NCBI GenBank assembly: GCA_001580565.1
Contig: LRBF01000009.1
Span: 1 to 53,222 of the forward strand
Source of the DNA: Caballeronia megalochromosomata
GTDB lineage: Bacteria > Pseudomonadota > Gammaproteobacteria > Burkholderiales > Burkholderiaceae
Direction of reading: 5' to 3'
Length of the DNA stretch: 53,222 bases
This document shows positions 1 to 7,485 of this stretch, piece by piece. Numbering within the stretch: the stretch's first letter is position 1; every line of letters begins with the position of its first letter. The position numbers and the translations under genes are program-made. A model generated the notes under the pieces. It worked only from the letters and a program-made list of their open reading frames with translations. It did not search any database and was not told the DNA's origin.

Positions 1-1216
1 GCGGGATCGCGTAGCGGCCTTTGCGGACGAAGAAATAGTCGGTGAGGTTGACCGCGGTCCACGGCACGAGGAAGTACAGCATCACGACCAGATAGATGTT
101 CAGCACCGACAATCCCTTGCCCGACGTGTAGATGCTCAACGCCACGCCGAGCTGCAGGCAGACGACGAACAGCACCGCGACGATGCGCGTCCTGGCCGTC
201 GGCCGGATCTTCCTGAACGAATCGACGCCGGTGATGGCCGTGAGCTTCGCGCTGTAGATGTTCATCGCGATGACAGGCAGGAACGCGAGTATCGTGACAG
301 CGACGACCACGCTGCCGAGCCCCGGCATGAGATCGCTGCCGACCTGATTGAGCGCGACGAGCACATCGCTCGCATGCAGGTGATCGGCGAGCCAGCCACC
401 GACGGCGATCATCCACGCACCCGACAGCGACGCGCCCACGAAGACCGCCAGGATCAGCCTGCCGCCCGGCGTGTTCTTCGGCAGATAGCGCGAGTAGTCG
501 GACACATAGGGCGCATAGGCGATGTTGTAGCTCGCGGCCGCCGCAAACTGGGCGATGAATCCCGTCCAGTTGAAACCGAGCGGCGCCGGCGGATTCGCGC
601 CCGCCGCCGCTGCCGGCAACGGAATATCGTGGACCCAGTGCATCAACACTGCGAGGGTGACGAGACCATACAGCGGAAGCGACAGATAAAGCGCCCACTT
701 GAAGCTGCGGTGCATCCAGTCGTGGCCGAGCACGGCGAGTATCGAAGCCGGCACGGTGACCGCGAGCGCTATCCTGAACGGATCCCAGCCGAACAGCGTC
801 TTCAGGCCCTGCATCATCAACACGAGATTGACGATGTTGAAGCCCGCGAAGACGAACAGCGTCGCGAACAGCACCAGAATCACGCCGCGATAGCCGAACT
901 GCGCGCGCGACTGGATCATCTGCGGCAAGCCGAGATGCGGGCCTTGCGAGCCGTGAAACGCCATGAACAGCGTCCCGAACATGATGCCGAGCGTGCCGGC
1001 GACCGTCGTCCACCACGACGTGAGACCGACGCTCGGCCCGACGAAGCCGATCGTCATCGTGAAGAAGGTGAAGTTGCCGAGGAACCAGAAAGGCCCCTGT
1101 CGCGAGAGCCGGTCGGTTCGCTCGTGTTCGGGAATGAAGTCGATCGAATGGCCTTCGATCGCGCCGTGCTCGCTCGTCGCCGTGCTCGCGTTCGCCGCGC
1201 TTTCATAAGATTTCAT
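1..1216 (-). CDS. NCS1-family permease (nucleobase/allantoin/guanidino-type), 3' end outside window
   Basis: Reading leftward from ATG at 1216, an open frame of 405 codons runs off the left edge with no stop. The translation (MKSYESAANASTATSEHGAI...) is strongly hydrophobic and reads as an NCS1 transporter: an early FWFLGNFTFFTM segment, a GHDWMHRSFKWALYLSLPLYG stretch and SYNIAYAPYVSDYSRYLP, typical of cytosine/uracil/allantoin permeases of the inner membrane. NCS1 proteins are usually 430-500 residues, so little is missing. It is the last visible gene of a leftward operon after the aldehyde dehydrogenase (44-base gap) and the ureohydrolase, which suggests it imports the guanidino compound or a related nitrogen source. 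The substrate cannot be read from sequence. Confidence 0.88.
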   Translation of the reverse strand, partial: MKSYESAANASTATSEHGAIEGHSIDFIPEHERTDRLSRQGPFWFLGNFTFFTMTIGFVGPSVGLTSWWTTVAGTLGIMFGTLFMAFHGSQGPHLGLPQMIQSRAQFGYRGVILVLFATLFVFAGFNIVNLVLMMQGLKTLFGWDPFRIALAVTVPASILAVLGHDWMHRSFKWALYLSLPLYGLVTLAVLMHWVHDIPLPAAAAGANPPAPLGFNWTGFIAQFAAAASYNIAYAPYVSDYSRYLPKNTPGGRLILAVFVGASLSGAWMIAVGGWLADHLHASDVLVALNQVGSDLMPGLGSVVVAVTILAFLPVIAMNIYSAKLTAITGVDSFRKIRPTARTRIVAVLFVVCLQLGVALSIYTSGKGLSVLNIYLVVMLYFLVPWTAVNLTDYFFVRKGRYAIP

Positions 1217-1260
1217 CGCGTACCTCGATCAGTAAGCTGATGCCGTAAGAGGGGAGACGC

Positions 1261-2769
1261 TCAGTGCAAGGTGATCCAGACGGCCTTCGTCTCCGTCAGA
1301 TGGTCGAGCTGCTCCATCCCGAGATCCTTGCCGAAGCCTGATTCCTTGAATCCGCCGAATGGCATCGCCGGGTCGATCGTGCTGTGCGCGTTCACGTAGA
1401 CGCTGCCCGCGCGCAGTTGCGGCACCAGTGCGTGGATACGATTCACGTCGTTCGAGTAGATGGCTGCGGCGAGACCATAAGGTGAGTCGTTCGCGAGCCG
1501 TACGGCTTCGTTGATGTCGTCGAAAGGCGACGTGACCAGCACGGGTCCGAAGATTTCCTCTCGAACGATCTTCATCGAGTTGCTGCAATGCGCGAAGATC
1601 GCGGGCTCGACGAAGTACCCGGCTTCATCCCGCCTGCGTCCGCCGTAGACCAGTTCGGCCCCTTCACGCCGTCCGGTGTCGATATACGCGCTCACGCGCT
1701 CCTTCTGCGCCGCCGATACGAGCGGACCGATGAAGCAATCGGGATCGAGGCCTGGCGCGATCTTCAACGTGCGCGTGTAGTCGATGAGCGCGGCGAGAAA
1801 GCGCTCGTGGATCTTGCGCTGAACGTACACGCGCGTGCCCGCATCGCACACCTGGCCGGAATTGAAGAACATGCCGTTCGCAACGGCGCGCGCGGCGGCA
1901 TCGACGTCCGCATCGTCGAGCACGAGCACCGGCGACTTGCCGCCGAGCTCCAGCGTGACGCGGCGGATATCGCTCACGGCCGCCTGTCCGACGTTGCGCC
2001 CGACGTCCGTCGAGCCGGTGAACGTGAGCTTGTCGATGCCGGGATGACGCGCGAGCGCCGCACCGATCACGTTGCCGCGTCCCGTCACGATATTGACCAC
2101 GCCATCCGGAATGCCGGCTTCCTGCACGAGTTCGGCGAAGCGCAACGTCGACAGCGACGTCAGCTCGGCCGGCTTGATGACCGCCGTGCAGCCCACGGCG
2201 AGGGCGGCCGCGAGCTTCCACGCCATCGTCTGGAGCGGGAAATTCCATGGCACGATGATGCCGACCACGCCGACCGGCTCCTTGCGCGTATAGGCGACGT
2301 AGTCACCCGGAAGCGACGGCTCGACGGTCCGGCCATGCAGCTTCGAGGCCCAGCCGGCGAAGTAGCGGAACGTGTCGATGGTGCCCTGCACGTCGACGTC
2401 GCGGGCCTGCGCGGCGGACTTGCCCATGTCAATCGATTCGATTTCCGCGAGCTCGGTCGCGTTGGCTTCGATCAGATCGGCGAGCCGATGCAGCAGGCGT
2501 TCGCGCTCCAGCGGCTTGAGCTTGCGCCACGGGCCGCCGTCGAACTGCGCGCGCGCCGCGTGAACCGCGCGATCGAGATCTTCGACGGTGGCGAGCGGAA
2601 TCTGCGTGATGCAACCCGTGGTCGACGGCTCGATGACGTCGAGCGTCTCTCCCGCGCCGCCCGTCACCCACTCGCCACCGATGAACATCTTCTGCGGCTT
2701 GTTCAAAAAGCGCGTGGTGGCTTCCTGAACGCCAAAACGCTCCAGATAGTTGCGGACAATGGTATCCAA
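1261..2769 (-). CDS. NAD(P)+-dependent aldehyde dehydrogenase (guanidinobutyraldehyde/aminobutyraldehyde type)
   Basis: The 502-residue protein has the full length of the class I/II aldehyde dehydrogenase superfamily. It shows the cofactor-binding VPWNFPLQTMAWK (about 173-185), the GSTDVG loop (252-257), the general-base Glu274 in LELGGKSP, and the nucleophile Cys308 in FFNSGQVC. It lies between a ureohydrolase and an NCS1 permease in one orientation, 82 bases after the ureohydrolase. In pseudomonads the comparable enzyme (KauB) oxidises 4-guanidinobutyraldehyde to 4-guanidinobutyrate, the substrate of guanidinobutyrase, so the pair would form consecutive steps. Phenylacetaldehyde- or gamma-glutamyl-aminobutyraldehyde-type activity is an alternative; family assignment is sure, substrate is inferred from context. 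Confidence 0.9.
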   Translation of the reverse strand: MDTIVRNYLERFGVQEATTRFLNKPQKMFIGGEWVTGGAGETLDVIEPSTTGCITQIPLATVEDLDRAVHAARAQFDGGPWRKLKPLERERLLHRLADLIEANATELAEIESIDMGKSAAQARDVDVQGTIDTFRYFAGWASKLHGRTVEPSLPGDYVAYTRKEPVGVVGIIVPWNFPLQTMAWKLAAALAVGCTAVIKPAELTSLSTLRFAELVQEAGIPDGVVNIVTGRGNVIGAALARHPGIDKLTFTGSTDVGRNVGQAAVSDIRRVTLELGGKSPVLVLDDADVDAAARAVANGMFFNSGQVCDAGTRVYVQRKIHERFLAALIDYTRTLKIAPGLDPDCFIGPLVSAAQKERVSAYIDTGRREGAELVYGGRRRDEAGYFVEPAIFAHCSNSMKIVREEIFGPVLVTSPFDDINEAVRLANDSPYGLAAAIYSNDVNRIHALVPQLRAGSVYVNAHSTIDPAMPFGGFKESGFGKDLGMEQLDHLTETKAVWITLH

Positions 2770-2851
2770 CGTCGTCTCCTGTTTTTCCGGGACTTCGTGA
2801 TGTCGAGCCCCGTGAATGTCGATGTGAACCGCGCGCCTGCGGGCGCGTCGT

Positions 2852-3826
2852 TCAACGGTTCGCTTTGCTGCGCTCGTGAAAGATGAAGCCGATCGAGTTC
2901 ATCAGCAGTTGTGCGGCGAGAATCGGCGTGACGCCGGCGGGGTCGTAGGCGGGCGCGACTTCCACCAGGTCCATTCCTACGATGTTTCCGCGGCTGCGCC
3001 GGGCGAGCGCCTGGATGATCTCGAGCACCTCGTAGTACAGGAAACCGCCGTGGCTCGGCGTGCCCGTACCGGGCGCGATGGAGGGGTCGAAGCCGTCGAT
3101 GTCGATGGTTATATAGTAGGCCGCGCCTTCCGGAACCCGCGCGAGCACGCCTTCCGGCCCGAGCCGGCGTACGTCGCGCACCGACAGGATCTCCGAACCG
3201 GCACGGCGCGCCGCGTCGTAGTCATCGCGGTTCGACGACGACACGTTACGAATGCCGAGCTGCGTCATGCCGACGATATGCGCCATCTCGGAGGCGCGGC
3301 GCAACGGATTGCCGTGCCCATAGCGCACGCCGTGCCGCTCGTCGACGAAGTCCAGATGCGCGTCGAAGTGAATGATGTGAATCGGCCCCTTGCCCTCGAA
3401 CGCCTTGATCACCGGCGCGTGAATCGAGTGGTCGCCGCCCAGCGTGACGGGCATCGCGCCGCACGCCAGGATCTTGCGCACCGCGAGCTCGATGTTCGCG
3501 TTGCTGCTCGCCATGTCGGTGTGCACGATGTCGGCATCGCCGACGTCGACCATGCGCACCTGATCGCGGCTCAGATACAGCACATCGTCTTCGTGATCGT
3601 AGGCGCCGGCGTGACCGAACGAAAACAGCGTCGACGCCTCGCGGATGCTGCGCGGCCCGAAGCGGGCGCCGGAGCGCCATTGCGTGCCCATGTCGTTCGG
3701 TGCGCCGAGAATCGCGACATCGGCGTCGATCCGGTTCCAGTCGAGGCACACCGGCGATTTCGCGAACGTGCAGTGGCCGACGAACGGCAGGTTGAGTCGC
3801 CCGGATTCATAGCTGTTGCTCTGCAT
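2852..3826 (-). CDS. gbuA: Ureohydrolase of the agmatinase family, probably guanidinobutyrase
   Basis: The protein (324 residues from the chosen start) carries the complete binuclear manganese site of the arginase/agmatinase family: GGDHS (His133), DAHLD (Asp155, His157, Asp159) and IDIDGFDP (Asp242, Asp244), followed by PGTGTPSHGG. Such enzymes hydrolyse a guanidino group to urea and an amine. An in-frame ATG seven codons upstream exists, but AGGAG sits six bases before the ATG at 3826, which decides the start. The arrangement ureohydrolase-dehydrogenase-permease with a divergent LysR gene resembles the gbuA/gbuR locus of Pseudomonas, so 4-guanidinobutyrate to 4-aminobutyrate plus urea is most likely. 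Agmatinase or guanidinopropionase remain possible; the symbol is tentative. Confidence 0.85.
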   Translation of the reverse strand: MQSNSYESGRLNLPFVGHCTFAKSPVCLDWNRIDADVAILGAPNDMGTQWRSGARFGPRSIREASTLFSFGHAGAYDHEDDVLYLSRDQVRMVDVGDADIVHTDMASSNANIELAVRKILACGAMPVTLGGDHSIHAPVIKAFEGKGPIHIIHFDAHLDFVDERHGVRYGHGNPLRRASEMAHIVGMTQLGIRNVSSSNRDDYDAARRAGSEILSVRDVRRLGPEGVLARVPEGAAYYITIDIDGFDPSIAPGTGTPSHGGFLYYEVLEIIQALARRSRGNIVGMDLVEVAPAYDPAGVTPILAAQLLMNSIGFIFHERSKANR

Positions 3827-3936
3827 CGGAATCTCCTGTTCTGTCATGATGGACCGCAGGTTGAGCCTGCGCGTTGTTTTGAGAGACTATGAACAGGAAC
3901 GGCGGGCATAAAAATCACGAGGATCGGATGTTCATA

Positions 3937-3949
3937 TCGGAATTTCCGA
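3937..3949. promoter_or_regulatory. Candidate LysR-type operator (T-N11-A)
   Basis: In the 151 bases between the divergent ureohydrolase and LysR genes lies TCGGAATTTCCGA, a perfect inverted repeat (TCGGAA / TTCCGA around one base) that fits the T-N11-A rule for LysR-type regulators. It sits 28 bases upstream of the LysR start. The role in autoregulation and in control of the ureohydrolase operon is inferred from position. Confidence 0.55.
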
Positions 3950-3977
3950 AGCAACGACGCGTGGAGGCGCGAACCCG

Positions 3978-4886
3978 ATGACCCAGTTGCAGGACGTGGA
4001 TCTCAAGCTATTGCGGGTTTTCATGGCCGTGGTGCGATGCGGCGGTTTCTCGGCGGCGCAGGCGAGCCTGAACGTCAGCCAGTCGACGATCAGCGAACAA
4101 ATGACGACGCTCGAAACCCGTCTCGGCCTGAAATTATGCGAACGGGGCCGGGGAGGTTTCCGCCTGACCGAGCATGGCATCGCCACCTACGAAGCGGCGC
4201 AGCGACTGCAGATTGCAGTGGAAGCGTTCTGCATGGATACCGATGCGCTGAAAAAGCACATCTCGGGAAGGCTCTATCTCGGGACCATCGACAACACGGT
4301 ATCCGACAAGACCTCGCCGCTGCCGCACGTGCTGCAGAAGTTCGTGTCGCGCGGACACGATCTGCAGGTGGACATCTACGTCGGCTCGCCTGCGGAACTC
4401 GAGGAGCGCGTGCTGGACGGCCGGCTCCATGTGGCTATCGGCCACTTTCCGATTCACGTGCCGGGCCTGAGCTACGCCGAACTCTACGCGGAACCGGACG
4501 GCCTCTATTGCGGGAAGGGGAATCCGCTGTATGACCGCGCGTTCGATGCGGACGTGTCGTCAGAAATGATCGCGCAGAGCCGGATCGTCGCGCGCGGCTA
4601 TTTCCAGCAGCATGATCTGCGGATGTTGAACGCGAGCAAGGCGGCGGCAACCGTCGACAATGTCGAAGCGCAGGCCATCCTGATCCTTTCGGGGGCGTAT
4701 GTGGGGTTCCTGCCCAATCACTACGCGGCACGCTGGGTCGAGCGTGGCGACATGCGCCGGATCTGCGCAGAGCGGCTGGGCGGCGCGTGGCCGTTTTGCG
4801 CCATCACGCGGCGGGGCGCTTCCATGCCTTCCATTCTGAAGGCATTCATGGCCGATCTGCAGGGTGCGCTGCAGACGCGAACTTGA
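3978..4886 (+). CDS. LysR-family transcriptional regulator of the guanidino operon
   Basis: A 302-residue LysR protein. The winged helix-turn-helix covers about residues 5-65, with GGFSAAQASLNVSQSTISEQM as the recognition region, followed by LETRLGLKLCERG; the rest is the periplasmic-binding-protein-like effector domain. The start ATG at 3978 has GGAGG ten bases upstream. It is divergent from the ureohydrolase operon with a T-N11-A box between them, so it is probably the regulator of that operon, as GbuR is for gbuA in Pseudomonas. The effector is likely the guanidino substrate or its product. The last codons are followed at once by a rho-independent terminator. Confidence 0.9.
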   Translation: MTQLQDVDLKLLRVFMAVVRCGGFSAAQASLNVSQSTISEQMTTLETRLGLKLCERGRGGFRLTEHGIATYEAAQRLQIAVEAFCMDTDALKKHISGRLYLGTIDNTVSDKTSPLPHVLQKFVSRGHDLQVDIYVGSPAELEERVLDGRLHVAIGHFPIHVPGLSYAELYAEPDGLYCGKGNPLYDRAFDADVSSEMIAQSRIVARGYFQQHDLRMLNASKAAATVDNVEAQAILILSGAYVGFLPNHYAARWVERGDMRRICAERLGGAWPFCAITRRGASMPSILKAFMADLQGALQTRT

Positions 4887-4913
4887 CTTCGACGCAAGCG
4901 GCATCTCCAGGAC

Positions 4914-4936
4914 GTCGCCTCAAGGCGACTCTTTTT
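4914..4936 (+). terminator. Rho-independent terminator after the LysR gene
   Basis: GTCGCC-TCAA-GGCGAC forms a perfect six-pair stem with a four-base loop, followed by TCTTTTT on the + strand. It begins 28 bases after the LysR stop. It also contains the stop codon and last codons of the convergent DUF2950 gene, so the two 3' ends share the structure. Confidence 0.75.
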
Positions 4937-5837
4937 CCCATCCCGGGCCCGGATCGAACGACTTCATTGCCTTGACCGTCTTGTCGCCGTTCGGGCCGAG
5001 GTCGCGCTCATAGACCTGTCCGTCGTGACTCACCATGAAGCTCTTGATGCCGGTCTCACCATAGTGGGCCGGCCACGCGACCACCGCGAAGCCACCAAAC
5101 AGGCGGCCGTTCACCATGTAGTCGTAGGCGCCGCCCGGCGCATGCGGCCCCTGAGCGCGCAGCAGCTTGTAGTGATAGCCGTAATAACCTTCCTCCGACT
5201 TGGCGCGGGCGCCCGCCGTCATGAAGGCCGGACCCAGCGGGCTAGGCTCTTCATCGGCGCCGGTGGGCCAATACAGCCCGTCATGCTTGCCTTCGCTGCT
5301 GGCGAACTTGTCCGCATAGACGTACATCTTGCTGCCGTCGTGATACTTCGATGCGTAGTCGCGTTGCGCATCGTAGATTGCGAGCATCGTCTGAATGACG
5401 GCGAGTTCGTTGCGTCCGATCTGCCGAAGACGCATCTCGTTTGCGCCCGCGCGCAGGTCGAATGCCCAGCCTTGCTGCGTCTTCACGAGCGGAATAGGCA
5501 GTGTCCATCCGTCGTTGCCCACGGCGATTAAGGCGTGATGATCGTCGGTCGTCTGTATCGAGTGGGAAGCCTGCCACGCGGTCAGGAACTTGCTTCGGAG
5601 TTCGGCGCCGACCGGAGGAATCACGTCGCGGAAATCGGCGCCGAGCATGGCCTTCAGTTCTTCTTCGTCGTTGTTGGCGATAGCCGTTCCAAATGCGTTC
5701 ATGGCCGCGTCGGGCGTCTGGAACGACGTCTGCGCGCTCATCGCCGAAAGGGGGACGAGCGTGAGCGCCAGCGCAATGGCTAGCGAGCGTCCGATCGCGG
5801 CGAGCGTGGCGCAGATCTGCGATGGTGTCTTCATCAT
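4920..5837 (-). CDS. DUF2950 family exported protein
   Basis: A 305-residue protein with a signal peptide (hydrophobic ATLAAIGRSLAIALALTLVPL, probable cleavage after SAMSA near residue 35). The mature part starts with QTSFQTPDAAMNAFGTAIANND, then GADFRDVIPP and a C-terminal half rich in Gly and Tyr (EEGYYGYHYKLL, YDYMVNGRLFGGFAVVAWPA), which is the DUF2950 pattern. The function of the family is unknown; it acts in the periplasm or envelope. The start has AAGGAG about five bases upstream. It follows the DUF3300 gene by nine bases, so the two are co-transcribed, a pairing I recall as recurrent in proteobacteria. Confidence 0.85.
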   Translation of the reverse strand: MMKTPSQICATLAAIGRSLAIALALTLVPLSAMSAQTSFQTPDAAMNAFGTAIANNDEEELKAMLGADFRDVIPPVGAELRSKFLTAWQASHSIQTTDDHHALIAVGNDGWTLPIPLVKTQQGWAFDLRAGANEMRLRQIGRNELAVIQTMLAIYDAQRDYASKYHDGSKMYVYADKFASSEGKHDGLYWPTGADEEPSPLGPAFMTAGARAKSEEGYYGYHYKLLRAQGPHAPGGAYDYMVNGRLFGGFAVVAWPAHYGETGIKSFMVSHDGQVYERDLGPNGDKTVKAMKSFDPGPGWEKESP

Positions 5838-5846
5838 CCGCTCTCC

Positions 5847-7424
5847 TTAACGCCGGCCGCCACCACGTGCCCCACCGCCGCCGCCACCGCGGGCGCCGCC
5901 GCCGCCACCACGGTTGAAGTTCGACGACTGAACGCTCGTGTGCCCTCGGTTGAAGTCGCGCTGCGCTGCGCCACCGCCGCCGACACCTTGAAATGCCGTG
6001 TCGCGCGCGCCGCCGGCGTAGCCCCCTCGATTGACCGCCTGCGCGCCTGTTGGGCCGCTGCGAGCGGGCGTTTGGGCACGATTGGTCGCTTGCGCGGGGC
6101 GATTGGCGGTCTGCGGACGATTGCCCGCGGCCGCGTTGCGATTTGGTGTCTGCGCTCGATTGCCCGCTGCCGCCTGACGATTGGGTGGATTGGCCCGGTT
6201 GCCGGCACCGGCGTTATTCGCACCTGCCCGGTTGGCTACGTTCGCGTTGTTTGCACGTCCCGCGCGGTTGGCTGCGCCCGGGTTGCCCGTCGCAGGCCGG
6301 TTGGCAACGCTCGGGCGCTCGGAAGCGCCGCCAGTGCGTCCACGATAATCACGCCGCGCATCGGCGCCCTGAACACCGCGCGAGTACTTTTCGCGCGTCG
6401 CGTTGTCGCGATAAGAAACGCCCTGACGGTGCCGCGTGTCGTGCTGCCACTTACCGCCCTCGACCTTGGTGCGATCGAAATTGCGATCGATGTTCGTGGC
6501 TCTGTTGATGTTGACGTTGACGTCGCTGCTGTTCCAGTTGCAATTGCTGAAGATCGCGCCTGCCGCGGCAATGCCGAGACCCCATGCAAATCCGCTTGCA
6601 AGGGCGGCTCCGGGGTAATAGGCCGGTGGGGGCGGCCAGTATGTCGGCGGATAAGCCGGGGCGGCCCATCCGCCATACACGACGGTCGGATTGTAGGAGG
6701 GCACATAGATGACCTGCGGGTTCGCCGGTTCGATGCGCACGATGTTCTGCGGCGCAGCGGCCGCCTGGCCTGCCTGGGCGGGTTGCCCTGTCTGGCCGGC
6801 GCCCGCACGCGGTTCGACGATCACTTTCTGCTGTGAGTTCGATGTCAGGTGACCCGCATCCTGCGCCCGGATTCTCAGGCGCTGCACGGCGTCCAGCACG
6901 TCCTTCGCCTGCGCGAGAAACGCATCTCCGAGTCGCTGGGTCCAGTCCAGCTTGTCGTTCATGGGTACGAGCACCTGGGGAAACGCCACCAGCGACTTGA
7001 CGCTCACGTCCCATGTCTGATCCTGCACGGCCTTCACCGCGGCATCACCCTTCAACTCCGGATGCGACTTGACCCAACGGGCGGCGTGCACGATTTCGAG
7101 TGGATACGTCGACGCCATCAGAACCTGCGACAACAGCGAATCGGGATACAGTGCGATCGGCGCGACCAGCGCCTCGAGTTCCTCGGGCGGATACTGCTGG
7201 GCGACGGCCTGGGTCGTCGAGGCTGGCAGCGGCGGCGCGACTGCAACGGAGGCAGGGGATGCCACTGATGCCGGCGCTGCAACGGACGCAGGGATTGTTG
7301 CCGATGCTGGCGCTGGTCCGGACGCCGGCTGAGTCTGAGCCTGCTGATCCTGTTGCTTCGAGGGGCAGCCTGCCAGCAGGACGGCGAGGCTCGCGCTCAA
7401 GAGCCGTCCGCTCCATGTCGTCAT
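5847..7424 (-). CDS. DUF3300 family lipoprotein with Asn/Arg/Ala-rich C-terminal tail
   Basis: A protein of 525 residues from ATG at 7424, which has GGGGGA upstream; an upstream in-frame start would add 36 residues without a signal and is rejected. The N-terminus MTTWSGRLLSASLAVLLAGCPSK has a lipobox (LLAGC). A Pro/Ala/Ser linker follows, then the DUF3300 domain (YPPEELEALVAPIALYPD, HAARWVKSHPEL, about residues 80-250), a Tyr/Pro-rich segment (YPPTYWPPPPAYY), one short hydrophobic stretch, and a long low-complexity tail of xNRA-type units ending in Gly/Arg runs. The tail suggests nucleic-acid, anionic polymer or cell-wall contact, but its role is unknown. It heads a two-gene unit with the DUF2950 gene. 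Confidence 0.85.
   Translation of the reverse strand: MTTWSGRLLSASLAVLLAGCPSKQQDQQAQTQPASGPAPASATIPASVAAPASVASPASVAVAPPLPASTTQAVAQQYPPEELEALVAPIALYPDSLLSQVLMASTYPLEIVHAARWVKSHPELKGDAAVKAVQDQTWDVSVKSLVAFPQVLVPMNDKLDWTQRLGDAFLAQAKDVLDAVQRLRIRAQDAGHLTSNSQQKVIVEPRAGAGQTGQPAQAGQAAAAPQNIVRIEPANPQVIYVPSYNPTVVYGGWAAPAYPPTYWPPPPAYYPGAALASGFAWGLGIAAAGAIFSNCNWNSSDVNVNINRATNIDRNFDRTKVEGGKWQHDTRHRQGVSYRDNATREKYSRGVQGADARRDYRGRTGGASERPSVANRPATGNPGAANRAGRANNANVANRAGANNAGAGNRANPPNRQAAAGNRAQTPNRNAAAGNRPQTANRPAQATNRAQTPARSGPTGAQAVNRGGYAGGARDTAFQGVGGGGAAQRDFNRGHTSVQSSNFNRGGGGGARGGGGGGARGGGRR
6055..6310 (-). repeat. Degenerate in-frame repeats encoding (N/T)R-A/Q/P-rich units
   Basis: Within the DUF3300 gene the DNA shows imperfect repeats around GATTGGC/GATTGCC (for example near 6081, 6099, 6118, 6158 and 6178), encoding runs such as NRAQTPNRNAAAGNRPQTAN. 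Unit length varies, so this is low-complexity coding expansion, not a clean tandem array. Confidence 0.6.
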
Positions 7425-7485
7425 GACTGTCCCCCGTTCGTTCTGTTGCGGGTAATCCCGTCGCTCGTGAACCAGGCCGCGAGTT

